From NCBI GenBank assembly GCA_016717595.1, contig JADKFE010000030.1, positions 1 to 64,000 on the forward strand: a stretch of DNA of 64,000 nucleotides. The letters run 5' to 3'. The notes under the pieces are model-generated. The model was not told the origin of the DNA and did not search any database. It saw only the letters and a list, made by a program, of their open reading frames with translations. Shown here one piece after another: positions 23,064-31,254 of the stretch. This DNA is from Deltaproteobacteria bacterium (GTDB lineage: Bacteria; Myxococcota_A; UBA796; CAJQPC01). Position 1 is the stretch's first letter; the number at the start of each line of letters is the position of its first letter. A program made the translations under genes and the position numbers.

Positions 23064-24288
23064 AGACGTCATCGCCGCGTTCTTTGAGGACTGGCTCGAC
23101 TTAGACCGTCTGCCCATCGTGAGCCGCGACACCACGGAGTACCCCGAGCTGACCACGACCGTGCGTGAGGCCATGGCCGGGGAGACGCGGCGGCTGGTGA
23201 ACGACCTCGCCGCGAGCGGCGCCACGATCTCCGATCTTCTCCTCGCCCGACACAGCTACATGACCGATGGCCTGGCGACGTACTACGGCGTCAGCCCCGG
23301 GACGGGTGAGGCCGACGCTGAAGGATTTCGTAGGGTGAGCCTCGACGGCGTACAATACGGCGGCCTGCTCAGCCAAGGCTCGGTGCTCACCACCTGGGCG
23401 CTCTCGGCGAGCTCAAGCCCCGTACACCGCGGCCTGCTCGTGCGAGAGCACCTCTTGTGCCAAGACCTGCCGCCGCCGCCGTCGAACCTCAACACCTCCC
23501 CGCCGCCCGTAGACCCGTCGCTCTCTACCCGCGAACGTTACGCCACCCACGCCACAGAGCCCGTCTGTCAGTCGTGCCACCGCCTCATCGACCCCATCGG
23601 CTTCGGGTTTGAGGCGTACGACGGCGTCGGGCGCTTTAGAACCATGGACGGCGAGCACCCCATCGACGCCACGGGCTGGATCGAGGGCAGCGTGTCGAGC
23701 GACGGCGAGTTTGACGGCCTGATGGAGCTCTCCGCCCTGCTCGCCACGAGCCCCGACGTGCAGCGCTGCTACAGCCGCGTGTGGTTCAGCTACGCCGCGG
23801 GTCTGTATGAAGACGCCGGCCTCACCTGCGACGCCGTGGCCGTGGCCGACTCCTTCGCACCGGGCGGGATGCCCCTCACCGGCCCCCAAGAGGCCCTGCT
23901 GGTGAGCCAGCACCTCTCTGTGCGCGCCGGAGAGGCCACGACGGATCTGGACACCCCCGCCTTGGGTGACCGCCTGCCCCTGGATGAGCTGCCTGAAGAC
24001 ACCGGCGACTGGGGCGAGGCCAGCTCCGCCGAGGGCAACGTCGATTTTGAGATCGTCATCAACTCCGACTGGACGGCGGGCTACTGCGCCGATCTGTACG
24101 TCACCAACAACAGCGATCTGCGGGTGACCTGGGAGGTGCGCACGCGCCTCTCAGGCACGCCGTACACCGTCTGGAGCAGCCAATACAGCGAAGAGGCCGA
24201 CGGCACCGACGTGTTCATCGGCGAGAGCTGGAACAACACCCTCGACCCCGGCGGCTCCACCCAGGCGGGCTTCTGCGCGAACCGGTGA
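22966..24288 (+). CDS. DUF1592/1588/1585 protein C-terminal piece with CBM2-like domain
   Basis: It begins in the DUF1592 domain, passes the DUF1588 segment (SSPVHRGLLVREHLLCQDLPP), and reaches the haem-like CQSCH motif and DPIGFGFEAYDGVGRFR. The DUF1585 end follows (around VQRCYSRVWFSYAAGL). After an acidic linker the last 85 residues match a family 2 carbohydrate-binding module: FEIVINSDWTAGYCADLYVT, then ESWNNTLDPGGSTQAGFCAN. A cellulose/chitin-type binding module on this family would place the protein on a polysaccharide. The piece depends on the frame breaks upstream; the ATG at 22966 is probably not a real start. Confidence 0.75.
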   Translation: MTELLDAAASGALDTDEGLRAQADRLAADPRAEDVIAAFFEDWLDLDRLPIVSRDTTEYPELTTTVREAMAGETRRLVNDLAASGATISDLLLARHSYMTDGLATYYGVSPGTGEADAEGFRRVSLDGVQYGGLLSQGSVLTTWALSASSSPVHRGLLVREHLLCQDLPPPPSNLNTSPPPVDPSLSTRERYATHATEPVCQSCHRLIDPIGFGFEAYDGVGRFRTMDGEHPIDATGWIEGSVSSDGEFDGLMELSALLATSPDVQRCYSRVWFSYAAGLYEDAGLTCDAVAVADSFAPGGMPLTGPQEALLVSQHLSVRAGEATTDLDTPALGDRLPLDELPEDTGDWGEASSAEGNVDFEIVINSDWTAGYCADLYVTNNSDLRVTWEVRTRLSGTPYTVWSSQYSEEADGTDVFIGESWNNTLDPGGSTQAGFCANR

Positions 24289-24311
24289 GGCGGTGAGGCG
24301 GCGGCGCCGCG

Positions 24312-25499
24312 TTATTTCTCGTCCTCGCTCACGAGTGTGACGACGCCGTCCACGACGCGGATCTTGCGCGGCGCGCCGAGGGGATGCGCCGCCAAGGCGG
24401 CCTCGTCGGGCAAGCTGAGCCAGAGACGCTCGCCGTCGTCGTCAAACGCGACGCGGAACGTCCCCTCCCGGGCGCTGCGCTCGTCTTCCCCTTCAGCGAG
24501 GCCCACCCCGAGCGCGATCGCCGCGTCGTCGGGCCAACGCACGGGGAGCGTGTCGCCGCGCTCCTCAAGGGTGCGGTTCGGCGCCCACGACCACAGACGC
24601 CAGGCGAACCAGTCCGCGGCTCTGGGCTCATAGCGGTAGCGTGGAACCTGCCGGGTGCGTGGCTCTTCGCGGGTCTTGGGGACCTCACGGGTGCGGGTCT
24701 CGGAGCAGTATTGTGGGGTGCAGGACTGGCCGCCGCCGGAGCAGGTCTCTGTGCAGGTGGCGAAGCCGTTGTCGTCGGGGGTGCAGGTCTCGGAGCAGCT
24801 CTGGGGGATGTCTACGCAGTCTTGGCCGCAGACCACCTGCTCCTGGTAGGTCTCGGTGCGTGTGCCGTCGGGCACGGTCTCGGTGTAGTGCTCAGTGTCG
24901 TAGCCGTCGAGGATCTTCTCGTCGTGGTGGTGCCGCGGGCCCTTGTTCACCACGTCGATCGCCGCCTCGGGGCGGCTCTCGGCGAACCCTTCGTGGGGGT
25001 AGGCCGCGTACCGCTCAACACGCACCGTCGTAGACCAGAACAGCTCGGCGACGACGACGTCCCGAGGCCGCTCATCAAGCCACCCCTTGAGCAGCCAGCC
25101 GCCGAACATCAGCAGCGCAAAGGTGACGAAGGCGGCCACACCAAAGGCCGCGCTGGGCGAAGAGGCCTGGGGCTCTGTCTCGCCGTCGAAGGAGGGGTCG
25201 GGCCGCGGGGGCCGAGACGGTGAATCGGCCTCTCGCGCGGCGCTGCATTGGGAGCAGCTCGCGCGGGCGCCGCTGTTGTGCGCGTCACAGCGGCCGCACC
25301 GCCAGTCGGCCCCGGCGTGGGCGAGCTTGAGCAGCGCGGCGTCGGTCACCGTCGCCGCCTGGGCCGTGTCCTGGGGCATCTCAAAGCGCTCATCAGCGCC
25401 CTTTGGGTCGCCGCAGCTCTGGCAGACCTTGTGACGCCCTTTGTTGACGGTGTCACAGGCCGAACAACGCCAGGTCATCTCAATCTTACGTTTGGTCAT
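24312..25499 (-). CDS. membrane protein with two RanBP2-type zinc fingers
   Basis: 395 residues. Two zinc fingers of the W-x-C-x2-C-x(10)-C-x2-C kind lie at the N-terminus: WRCSACDTVNKGRHKVCQSC and WRCGRCDAHNSGARASCSQC. In eukaryotes such fingers bind ubiquitin or RNA; in bacteria they are commonly of unknown use. A transmembrane span (AAFGVAAFVTFALLMFGGWL) follows a Pro/Ser linker. The outer domain of about 240 residues has a Cys-rich stretch (CGQDCVDIPQSCSETCTP) and repeated Glu-Thr-Arg segments. It is the last gene of a nine-gene co-directional run and lies 25 bp after a TPR gene. Its end is convergent with the DUF1592 gene. Confidence 0.75.
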   Translation of the reverse strand: MTKRKIEMTWRCSACDTVNKGRHKVCQSCGDPKGADERFEMPQDTAQAATVTDAALLKLAHAGADWRCGRCDAHNSGARASCSQCSAAREADSPSRPPRPDPSFDGETEPQASSPSAAFGVAAFVTFALLMFGGWLLKGWLDERPRDVVVAELFWSTTVRVERYAAYPHEGFAESRPEAAIDVVNKGPRHHHDEKILDGYDTEHYTETVPDGTRTETYQEQVVCGQDCVDIPQSCSETCTPDDNGFATCTETCSGGGQSCTPQYCSETRTREVPKTREEPRTRQVPRYRYEPRAADWFAWRLWSWAPNRTLEERGDTLPVRWPDDAAIALGVGLAEGEDERSAREGTFRVAFDDDGERLWLSLPDEAALAAHPLGAPRKIRVVDGVVTLVSEDEK

Positions 25500-25524
25500 C
25501 CCCGAACTTTACCGCACCTTCGCC

Positions 25525-26115
25525 TTAGTGCTCCTCAAAGCGGATCTCTTCGTCGTCTTCAGCCTCGTCAAAGGCCCCGGCGGCGTCGAGCTGGGCGAGG
25601 CCCCCGGGCAGGCCGCTCTGCAGGCCTCCGTCGCCATCGGCGTCGGACGCGAGGCCCAAGAAGAACGAGTGGTACTCGGAGTGGGCGTTCGTGGGGTCGA
25701 GCTTCACGCTCTTGGCGAAGTGGGCCTTGGCTTCGGCGAGGGTGCGCCGCCACACGTCTGGGTCGCCGAAGAGCAGCTCGTCGCTGTCTGAGAGCTGGCG
25801 GAGGATCTCCGCGAGCTGGCCATGGGCCACAGAGAGGATCTCGTTCTCGCTAAGCGACTCCAGCCAGCGGCCGCCGCGCTCCAAGATGCTGAGCGCCTCG
25901 CGGGTCTCTACTTCAGCGTCCTCCACGCGGCCGGCGTCCAGATGAATCCGGCCGAGCTCTAAGCGGGGCTCGGCCAGGCGGGGCTCACGGCGCAGCACCT
26001 CCCGCAGGAGATCCCGGGCCTTGTCCAGCTCGCCGCGATCTTTGAGCGTCACCGCGGCCATGAACAGCTCGGGCAGGCCCTTGAGCTCATCGTCGTCTTG
26101 GGGAAGGTCGGACAT
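25525..26115 (-). CDS. TPR-repeat protein, cytoplasmic
   Basis: 196 residues from the ATG at 26115 (GGAG 9 nt upstream). An alternative GTG at 26160 overlaps the upstream stop as GTGA and would add 15 residues; both are credible. Two or three TPR-like helix pairs are seen (ELFMAAVTLKDRGELDKARD, LAEPRLELGRIHLDAGRVED), followed by AEAKAHFAKSVKLDPTNAHS. The tail is acidic (DEAEDDEEIRFEE). No enzyme motif. It probably works as a scaffold in the signalling operon. Confidence 0.75.
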   Translation of the reverse strand: MSDLPQDDDELKGLPELFMAAVTLKDRGELDKARDLLREVLRREPRLAEPRLELGRIHLDAGRVEDAEVETREALSILERGGRWLESLSENEILSVAHGQLAEILRQLSDSDELLFGDPDVWRRTLAEAKAHFAKSVKLDPTNAHSEYHSFFLGLASDADGDGGLQSGLPGGLAQLDAAGAFDEAEDDEEIRFEEH

Positions 26116-26156
26116 GGCGGTCGGCTCCAGATCGGGGGGGAAGGGCCGCCGTATCC

Positions 26157-26804
26157 TCACGCCTCGTCGTCGTCCACCAGGGCGTCGAGGGCCTCGGCGA
26201 CCTCACGGTGCCAGCGCGCGCGGTCGGTCTCGCCCACACGCTCCAGCAGCCGGGACATCAGCATGTGGTGGGTGGCCTCCATGGGGCACAGGCCGATGGC
26301 CGTGGTGAAGGCGCGGCGGGCCAAGGGCAGGTTGTCGGTGGCCACGGCGCAGATGCCGAGCTTGGCCCAGGCCGGGGCGAAGCTCGGCTCCCGGGCGACG
26401 ATCTCCTCAAACCGAGGCCGGGCGGCGGCGAAGGCTCCTTGGTCCATCAAGGCCACCCCTTCACGAAGGAGCTGCACCAGCTCGTCAAAACGCCCGTGGG
26501 CGGCGGGATCGTCGTGGTAGGCGCTGATGTCAAACCACATCGGGCGCATCCGATCGCAGCGGACGCAGCGGGCCTCCATACGCTCCAGCATCCGCGCGCC
26601 GTGGGCCTCCAGGCGCTGGTCAACGCCCAGGCCGAGGCGCCCGCCGCAGGGGCAGCGCTGCACACGCAGGGTGAGGAGCTGCTGGGGGAAGCTGGTCACG
26701 GCGATGGCGTCGCCCGGGCTCAGCCCACGCTCCACCACCATCGGGAAGGGCGTCGTCGCCCGCGGCTCTGCCCGGCCACGCGCCGTCTGGCCGCGCTCAG
26801 GCAC
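26157..26804 (-). CDS. TPR protein with N-terminal zinc-ribbon-like Cys pairs
   Basis: 215 residues from a GTG overlapping the end of the histidine kinase gene by 8 nt. The N-terminal half has a Cys cluster, CPCGG and CVRCDR, that looks like a zinc ribbon. The C-terminal half has TPR-like helices (FDELVQLLREGVALMDQGAF, FAPAWAKLGICAVATDN, LPLARRAFTTAIGLCPMEAT). It resembles CpXC-type proteins, where paired Cys precede helical repeats. The tight overlap with the kinase gene suggests a partner of that kinase. Confidence 0.7.
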   Translation of the reverse strand: MPERGQTARGRAEPRATTPFPMVVERGLSPGDAIAVTSFPQQLLTLRVQRCPCGGRLGLGVDQRLEAHGARMLERMEARCVRCDRMRPMWFDISAYHDDPAAHGRFDELVQLLREGVALMDQGAFAAARPRFEEIVAREPSFAPAWAKLGICAVATDNLPLARRAFTTAIGLCPMEATHHMLMSRLLERVGETDRARWHREVAEALDALVDDDEA

Positions 26805-27528
26805 GACGGCGCTGGACGTTGCCCAAGGCGGGCAAGGTCACCCGAAGGCAGGCGCCGATCTCGCTGGGCACGAGGTCCAGGCGGCCCTCCCAGGCGCTCG
26901 CGAGGCGACGGGAGAGCGCCAGGCCAAGCCCCGTGCCCTCCTCGGGGGCCTTCGTGGTGAAGAAGGGGTCGAAGATGCGCTCGGAGAGGGTCTCGGGCAC
27001 GCCGCAGCCCTGGTCGTGAACCTCCACGGCGAGGCCCTCCTCAAACCGGAAGGCGCGCAGCACCACGATCGAGTCGGGGGGGCTGGCGTCCAGGGCGTTC
27101 TGGGTGAGGTTCGCGAGGATCTGGGTGAGGGCGGTTGGGTCGGCGAGGCCCGCGGAGAGGCCGTCGCCAAGCTCCACCCGCAAGGTCACCCGCCGCGCCA
27201 AGGCCCGGTGGCGCATCAAGGCCACGACCTCTTCGATACAGGCCGCGCAGTCAACAGGGCTCAGACCCTCGCCCGGGGCGCGGGAGTACAAACGAACGCC
27301 GTCCACCACACGCTCAAGCAGATCCACCTGCTCCAAGAGCGAGCGCAAAAGCGAGCGGGCGTGGGCGGCGTCCCCTCCACGCGCGAGCTGGGCGTCGGCG
27401 AGCTGGGTCAACGACTTGATGGCAAAGAGCGGCTGCCGCACCTCATGGGCGAGGGACGCCGCCAAGAGCCCAAGCTCGGCGAGGCGGGCGGTGCGCAGCT
27501 CATCAGCGGGATCGTCGGTCAAGCTCAC
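26797..27528 (-). CDS. soluble histidine kinase
   Basis: 243 residues, starting with a GTG that overlaps the stop of the giant lipoprotein gene (GTGA). The H-box is LAASLAHEVRQPLFAIKSL. The ATPase domain is complete: N-box NLTQNALDAS, G1 DQGCGVP, F-box FDPFFTTKAP, G2 GTGLGLALSRRLA. There is no sensor domain or membrane span before the H-box, so input must come from a partner protein. The gene has no paired response regulator next to it; the receiver of the hybrid protein at the head of the operon is the closest. Member of a long run of surface and signalling genes. Confidence 0.85.
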   Translation of the reverse strand: MSLTDDPADELRTARLAELGLLAASLAHEVRQPLFAIKSLTQLADAQLARGGDAAHARSLLRSLLEQVDLLERVVDGVRLYSRAPGEGLSPVDCAACIEEVVALMRHRALARRVTLRVELGDGLSAGLADPTALTQILANLTQNALDASPPDSIVVLRAFRFEEGLAVEVHDQGCGVPETLSERIFDPFFTTKAPEEGTGLGLALSRRLASAWEGRLDLVPSEIGACLRVTLPALGNVQRRRA

Positions 27529-30500
27529 TCCGGGGAGAGGTAACGTTCGGTCACAGAGACCGAGACTTCACAAGGGGTCGAGTGGTTGTCGGTGGCGTCA
27601 ATGGCCACGGCGGAGACGGTGACGACGCCCGCGGGCACGAAGCGCCCGTCATCCCCACGACCGTCCCAGACCACGCTCTGCGTCGCGCCTGTGGCCGTGG
27701 CCCAGACCGTACGAAGCCCGGCGCCGCTGGCGTCGGTGACGGTGAGCCGCCAACGAGTCGGGGTGGCGCTGGCGCCGAGGCTCATCGTGACGCCGTCGGA
27801 CTCCTCGGGGCTCGTGGACGCGGCGGTGTCGTCGCCGTCGGGGGTGAGGATCGTCGTGGAGGGCGCGCAGGAGGTCATCGTGAGGCCCGAGCTGCCCACG
27901 GCGCCGAACACGCTCGTCCAGGCGCTCGCCGCGCCGCTCATCGCCCCGTCGAGCTTGTTGCCCGAGTCGTCGCGGATCTGGGCGCTGGCGCTTGTCGCGC
28001 TGGACAAGGTGAGGGTGTAGGCGCCCGCCGAGCCGATCACGGGGTTGGACGGGGTGATCGTGAGGCGTTTGCCGTCGGCGCTCAGCGAGGTCGTAAACGG
28101 CAGGGAGCCCGCGGGGCCGGTGAGCGTGGCCTTGCCGCTGTAGTCCCCGGCGGCCAGGGGCTCGTTGAAGTCGACGGTGATCGTCGTCCAGGTCTCAGAC
28201 GTGGCGCCGGAGGGGGTCACGGCGGCGACGAGGGGGCGGGTGCTGTCGCCGGTGACGCTGAGGCTGGCGGCGCCCCAGGCCGAGCCGCTCAGGCTGCCGG
28301 CGTGAATGGTGGCGACGCCGTCTGTGGCCAAGGCCGCGGCGGACCAGGTGAAGCTCGCCTCGCCGCTGCTGTTCAGGGTGACGGCGAGGCCCTCTCCCGT
28401 GGCGGTGGGGCCCACGAAGGCGCCGAGGTCGGCGCGCACAAAGAGCGAGGCGCCGCTGGCGTAGTCCCCGGCGCAGTCAAAGGCCTGGACGGAGACGGTC
28501 GTATCGGAGACCGACGACGAGCCCCCGGCGCTGCGGCTGGTGTGGCCCAAGCTCACGCTCACGTCCCCAGCGGGCAGGCCTTGCTCCTCGACCCAGACCA
28601 CGCCGCTCACGACATCCGCGCAGGCGGAGAGATCGGCGACGATGACCATGGGCAGGTACACCCCGGCCTCGTCCCAGAACATCGTCGAGCGCCCGGTGCT
28701 GGTGCGGGTGACCTCGCCGACGCCGCTGTCAAACAGCGTCACGCTGATGGCCTGGGCCCCGGCGACGCTGGCCGTGGCGTCGGCGCTGAGGCTGGCCGAG
28801 CCGCTGACGAGGCAGACGTTGGCCTCGGCGTCCCCATCAAAGGAGAGCGCCGCCGTGGGCCCGCTCGCGCAGTTGAGGTCTAAGGCGTCTACGCGAGAGG
28901 AGCGCCCGGTGAGGCCCGTGGAGGAGCTGGCGCTCACCCGATCATCCAGGCCGGCGCTGTCCCAGGTGAGATCGAGCTCGGCCACGCCGTCCACGACGTC
29001 CGCGGTGACCACGGAGACGAAGAGCGCGCTGTCCGAGCTGAGCGTGATCGTGCCCGTGAAGTCGGTGACGGTGTTGCTGAACTTGTCTTTGACGCTCACC
29101 CGCGCCGACGTAGGCTCGCCGACCCAGGCGTAGACCGCGCCGAGCTTCACCTCGAGGCTATAGGCGCTCGCGGCGCTGACCTTGACCGTGGACTCGCCGA
29201 TCTCCACGGCGCTGGAGTTGGCGACGCTCAGGCGAATGTCCCCCGCCGCCGAGAGCTCGATGTCCCCGGCCCAGACGCCGCTCGTGACCGAGAGCGTCGT
29301 CGTGCTCACGCCGTCCAGGGCGATGCTGCCCGCGCTGGGCGTGATCGTGACCGTGGCCGAGCCCCCGGTGCAGAGGTTGCCGAACTCGTCATACAGGCTC
29401 AGCTCGGCGCCGAAGGCGTCTCCGGCCTTGGCCGTCGTCGGCGCGGTCAGCTCAGCGATGGCGACGGCGCCGGGCTCAACCGTGACCGTGCCCGTGGTGC
29501 CGATGAGGTCAACCCCCTCGACGGTGAGCGCGACGGTGAGCGGGCCGCTGCCGACGACCGTGGCCACGCAGCCCGAGAGCCGCGCCATGCCCGTGGGGTC
29601 AAAGGTGATGGTGTCGCAGGTGATCTCGCCGTCGTTGATCAGCACGTCCTCGGCGGAGAGCGCGTCCAGGGGCACGACGTTCTCAAAGCGGTCCCGGGCG
29701 AAGAGGCGCAGGGTGAGGGTGTCGTCCCCGGCGATGACGGTGGTGGCCTCGGCGACGGCGTTCAGCGTCTCCGGCGCGGCGGCGTTGACCAAGAGCGTGT
29801 TGCTCTCGCCGCTGACGCCGTCGGCCTCAGCGCGAATGTACAAGGCGTCGGCGGCGGTCTGGATCGCCAGGGTACAAAACCGTGTGCCCGCCACCCACTC
29901 CTCGCAGCGGCTGCCCTCAATCTCCGCCTCTTCGTCGCCGCTGGCGTCCTCGATCCAGGCGCTGAGCTGCAGCGCGCCGAGGTCGTCGTAATCCACGACG
30001 GCGTTGTCCCAGAGGTCTACGGCGCCGATCACGAGGTTGAGCTTCAGCTCCCCCGCGGTGACCTCGTAGCCCGTCTCTTTGGGGGTGCGCAGATCAAACG
30101 CGCTGAGCTCGCCGGGGAGCACCTCAAACTCTGAAGACTCGCCGATGGCCGGCCCCGAGGCGACGAGCAGGTTGAGGCGGCAGTTCGCGGTGCCCGTGGC
30201 GCGGGTGACGGTGATGGGCACCTGGGCTTGGCCCTCCACACGCACCTCTGAAGGCTCCACCTGGCCGCCGCAGCGGTCGCGTAAGGAGATGAGGACCGGG
30301 GGATCCTCAACGATGAGGCCGTCCTCGTCTACCAAGGTGAAGTTGACGTCGAAGGGCACCCCGGCCTCGACGACCAGCGGATCAGCGGAGCCCTCAGTCT
30401 CCCCCTCCAAGGTCATCAAGACCTCGGCCAGCGCGCCCGCGGCGAAGGGGATAAACGCCTGGGCGCCCGCCAGGGGTGAGCCCGGCTCGGCGGGGGTGAC

Positions 30501-31214
30501 GCTCACGGTGAGGTAGTCGGGCAAGGTGGACGTGAGGGTGATGCTCGTGCGGCCGTCGGCGTCGATGGACCCAGAGACCCCCACGGCGTCGTCGAGGAGC
30601 GCCGCGTCGAGGAGCGCCGGGTCGTCGAGGTCAAACACCACGCCCTCGCCGCCGAGGTTGGACTCGACGGTGATCAGCACGGGCACGGGCTCGCCGGGCA
30701 CCACGGGCTCATCGTCGGGGTCACGCACCTCTAAGATCAAGGTGACGGCCTCTTTGACGGTGTAGATGCGCGACTCGTAGTCGAGGCCGATGCGGTCGGC
30801 GCGGGTGGCGCTCACGGTGAACGAGTCCGCCAGGGTCAACACGTCGCCTTGGGGGGTGGTGACCTCCAGATCGTAGAGCCCCGTCGGCTGACCGCTCGGG
30901 ACGCGGGCGGTGAGCAGGTCGTACTCGGTGAGCTCCACCGCGCTCAGGGGCAGGCGGGTGTCGTCGCGGACCAAGGCCGCGCTGAACTGGGCGTCTACGC
31001 TGACCTCGCCGCCGAGGCCACCTTGCACGCTGAGCCCCGGGAGCAGGCCCACGCCGTCAACGGTGATGGGCGTCTCTTCGCCGACCCAGCCCCAGCTTGG
31101 GCTCACGGCCTCCAAGGACGCCTCAGGCAACGCCGGGGTGCAGCCCACGGCGAGCGCGACCACGAGCCCACCGAGAAGGCGGGCCCCGCGGGCGGCGGCG
31201 TGTTGGAAGCTCAG
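27525..31214 (-). CDS. giant Ig-repeat lipoprotein
   Basis: About 1,229 residues if it starts at a CTG at 31214, which has GGAGGT 9 nt upstream. The GTG at 31163 leaves only seven residues before the Cys of AVGC, too short for export. The CTG adds a charged N-region and LLGGLVVALAVGC, a proper lipoprotein signal. The body is a chain of beta-sandwich modules: an IPT/TIG-like domain near the N-terminus (SPSWGWVGEETPITVDG), invasin/Big-like repeats (for example AELTAPTTAKAGDAFGAELS), and a FlgD-type Ig domain at the end (VVWDGRGDDGRFVPAG). It is a surface adhesin or scaffold. Neighbours: a barrel protein upstream and a histidine kinase downstream, overlapped. Confidence 0.8.
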   Translation of the reverse strand: MSFQHAAARGARLLGGLVVALAVGCTPALPEASLEAVSPSWGWVGEETPITVDGVGLLPGLSVQGGLGGEVSVDAQFSAALVRDDTRLPLSAVELTEYDLLTARVPSGQPTGLYDLEVTTPQGDVLTLADSFTVSATRADRIGLDYESRIYTVKEAVTLILEVRDPDDEPVVPGEPVPVLITVESNLGGEGVVFDLDDPALLDAALLDDAVGVSGSIDADGRTSITLTSTLPDYLTVSVTPAEPGSPLAGAQAFIPFAAGALAEVLMTLEGETEGSADPLVVEAGVPFDVNFTLVDEDGLIVEDPPVLISLRDRCGGQVEPSEVRVEGQAQVPITVTRATGTANCRLNLLVASGPAIGESSEFEVLPGELSAFDLRTPKETGYEVTAGELKLNLVIGAVDLWDNAVVDYDDLGALQLSAWIEDASGDEEAEIEGSRCEEWVAGTRFCTLAIQTAADALYIRAEADGVSGESNTLLVNAAAPETLNAVAEATTVIAGDDTLTLRLFARDRFENVVPLDALSAEDVLINDGEITCDTITFDPTGMARLSGCVATVVGSGPLTVALTVEGVDLIGTTGTVTVEPGAVAIAELTAPTTAKAGDAFGAELSLYDEFGNLCTGGSATVTITPSAGSIALDGVSTTTLSVTSGVWAGDIELSAAGDIRLSVANSSAVEIGESTVKVSAASAYSLEVKLGAVYAWVGEPTSARVSVKDKFSNTVTDFTGTITLSSDSALFVSVVTADVVDGVAELDLTWDSAGLDDRVSASSSTGLTGRSSRVDALDLNCASGPTAALSFDGDAEANVCLVSGSASLSADATASVAGAQAISVTLFDSGVGEVTRTSTGRSTMFWDEAGVYLPMVIVADLSACADVVSGVVWVEEQGLPAGDVSVSLGHTSRSAGGSSSVSDTTVSVQAFDCAGDYASGASLFVRADLGAFVGPTATGEGLAVTLNSSGEASFTWSAAALATDGVATIHAGSLSGSAWGAASLSVTGDSTRPLVAAVTPSGATSETWTTITVDFNEPLAAGDYSGKATLTGPAGSLPFTTSLSADGKRLTITPSNPVIGSAGAYTLTLSSATSASAQIRDDSGNKLDGAMSGAASAWTSVFGAVGSSGLTMTSCAPSTTILTPDGDDTAASTSPEESDGVTMSLGASATPTRWRLTVTDASGAGLRTVWATATGATQSVVWDGRGDDGRFVPAGVVTVSAVAIDATDNHSTPCEVSVSVTERYLSPE

Positions 31215-31254
31215 GGAGATAGGACCTCCGCGGTCAGACGCTCCTGCAGACGTT

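Noticed and set aside
22315..24288. Programmed frameshifting in the DUF1592-type gene
   Set aside because: Two opposite shifts, no slippery run with a downstream structure at either place, and other genes in the window show the same type of break.
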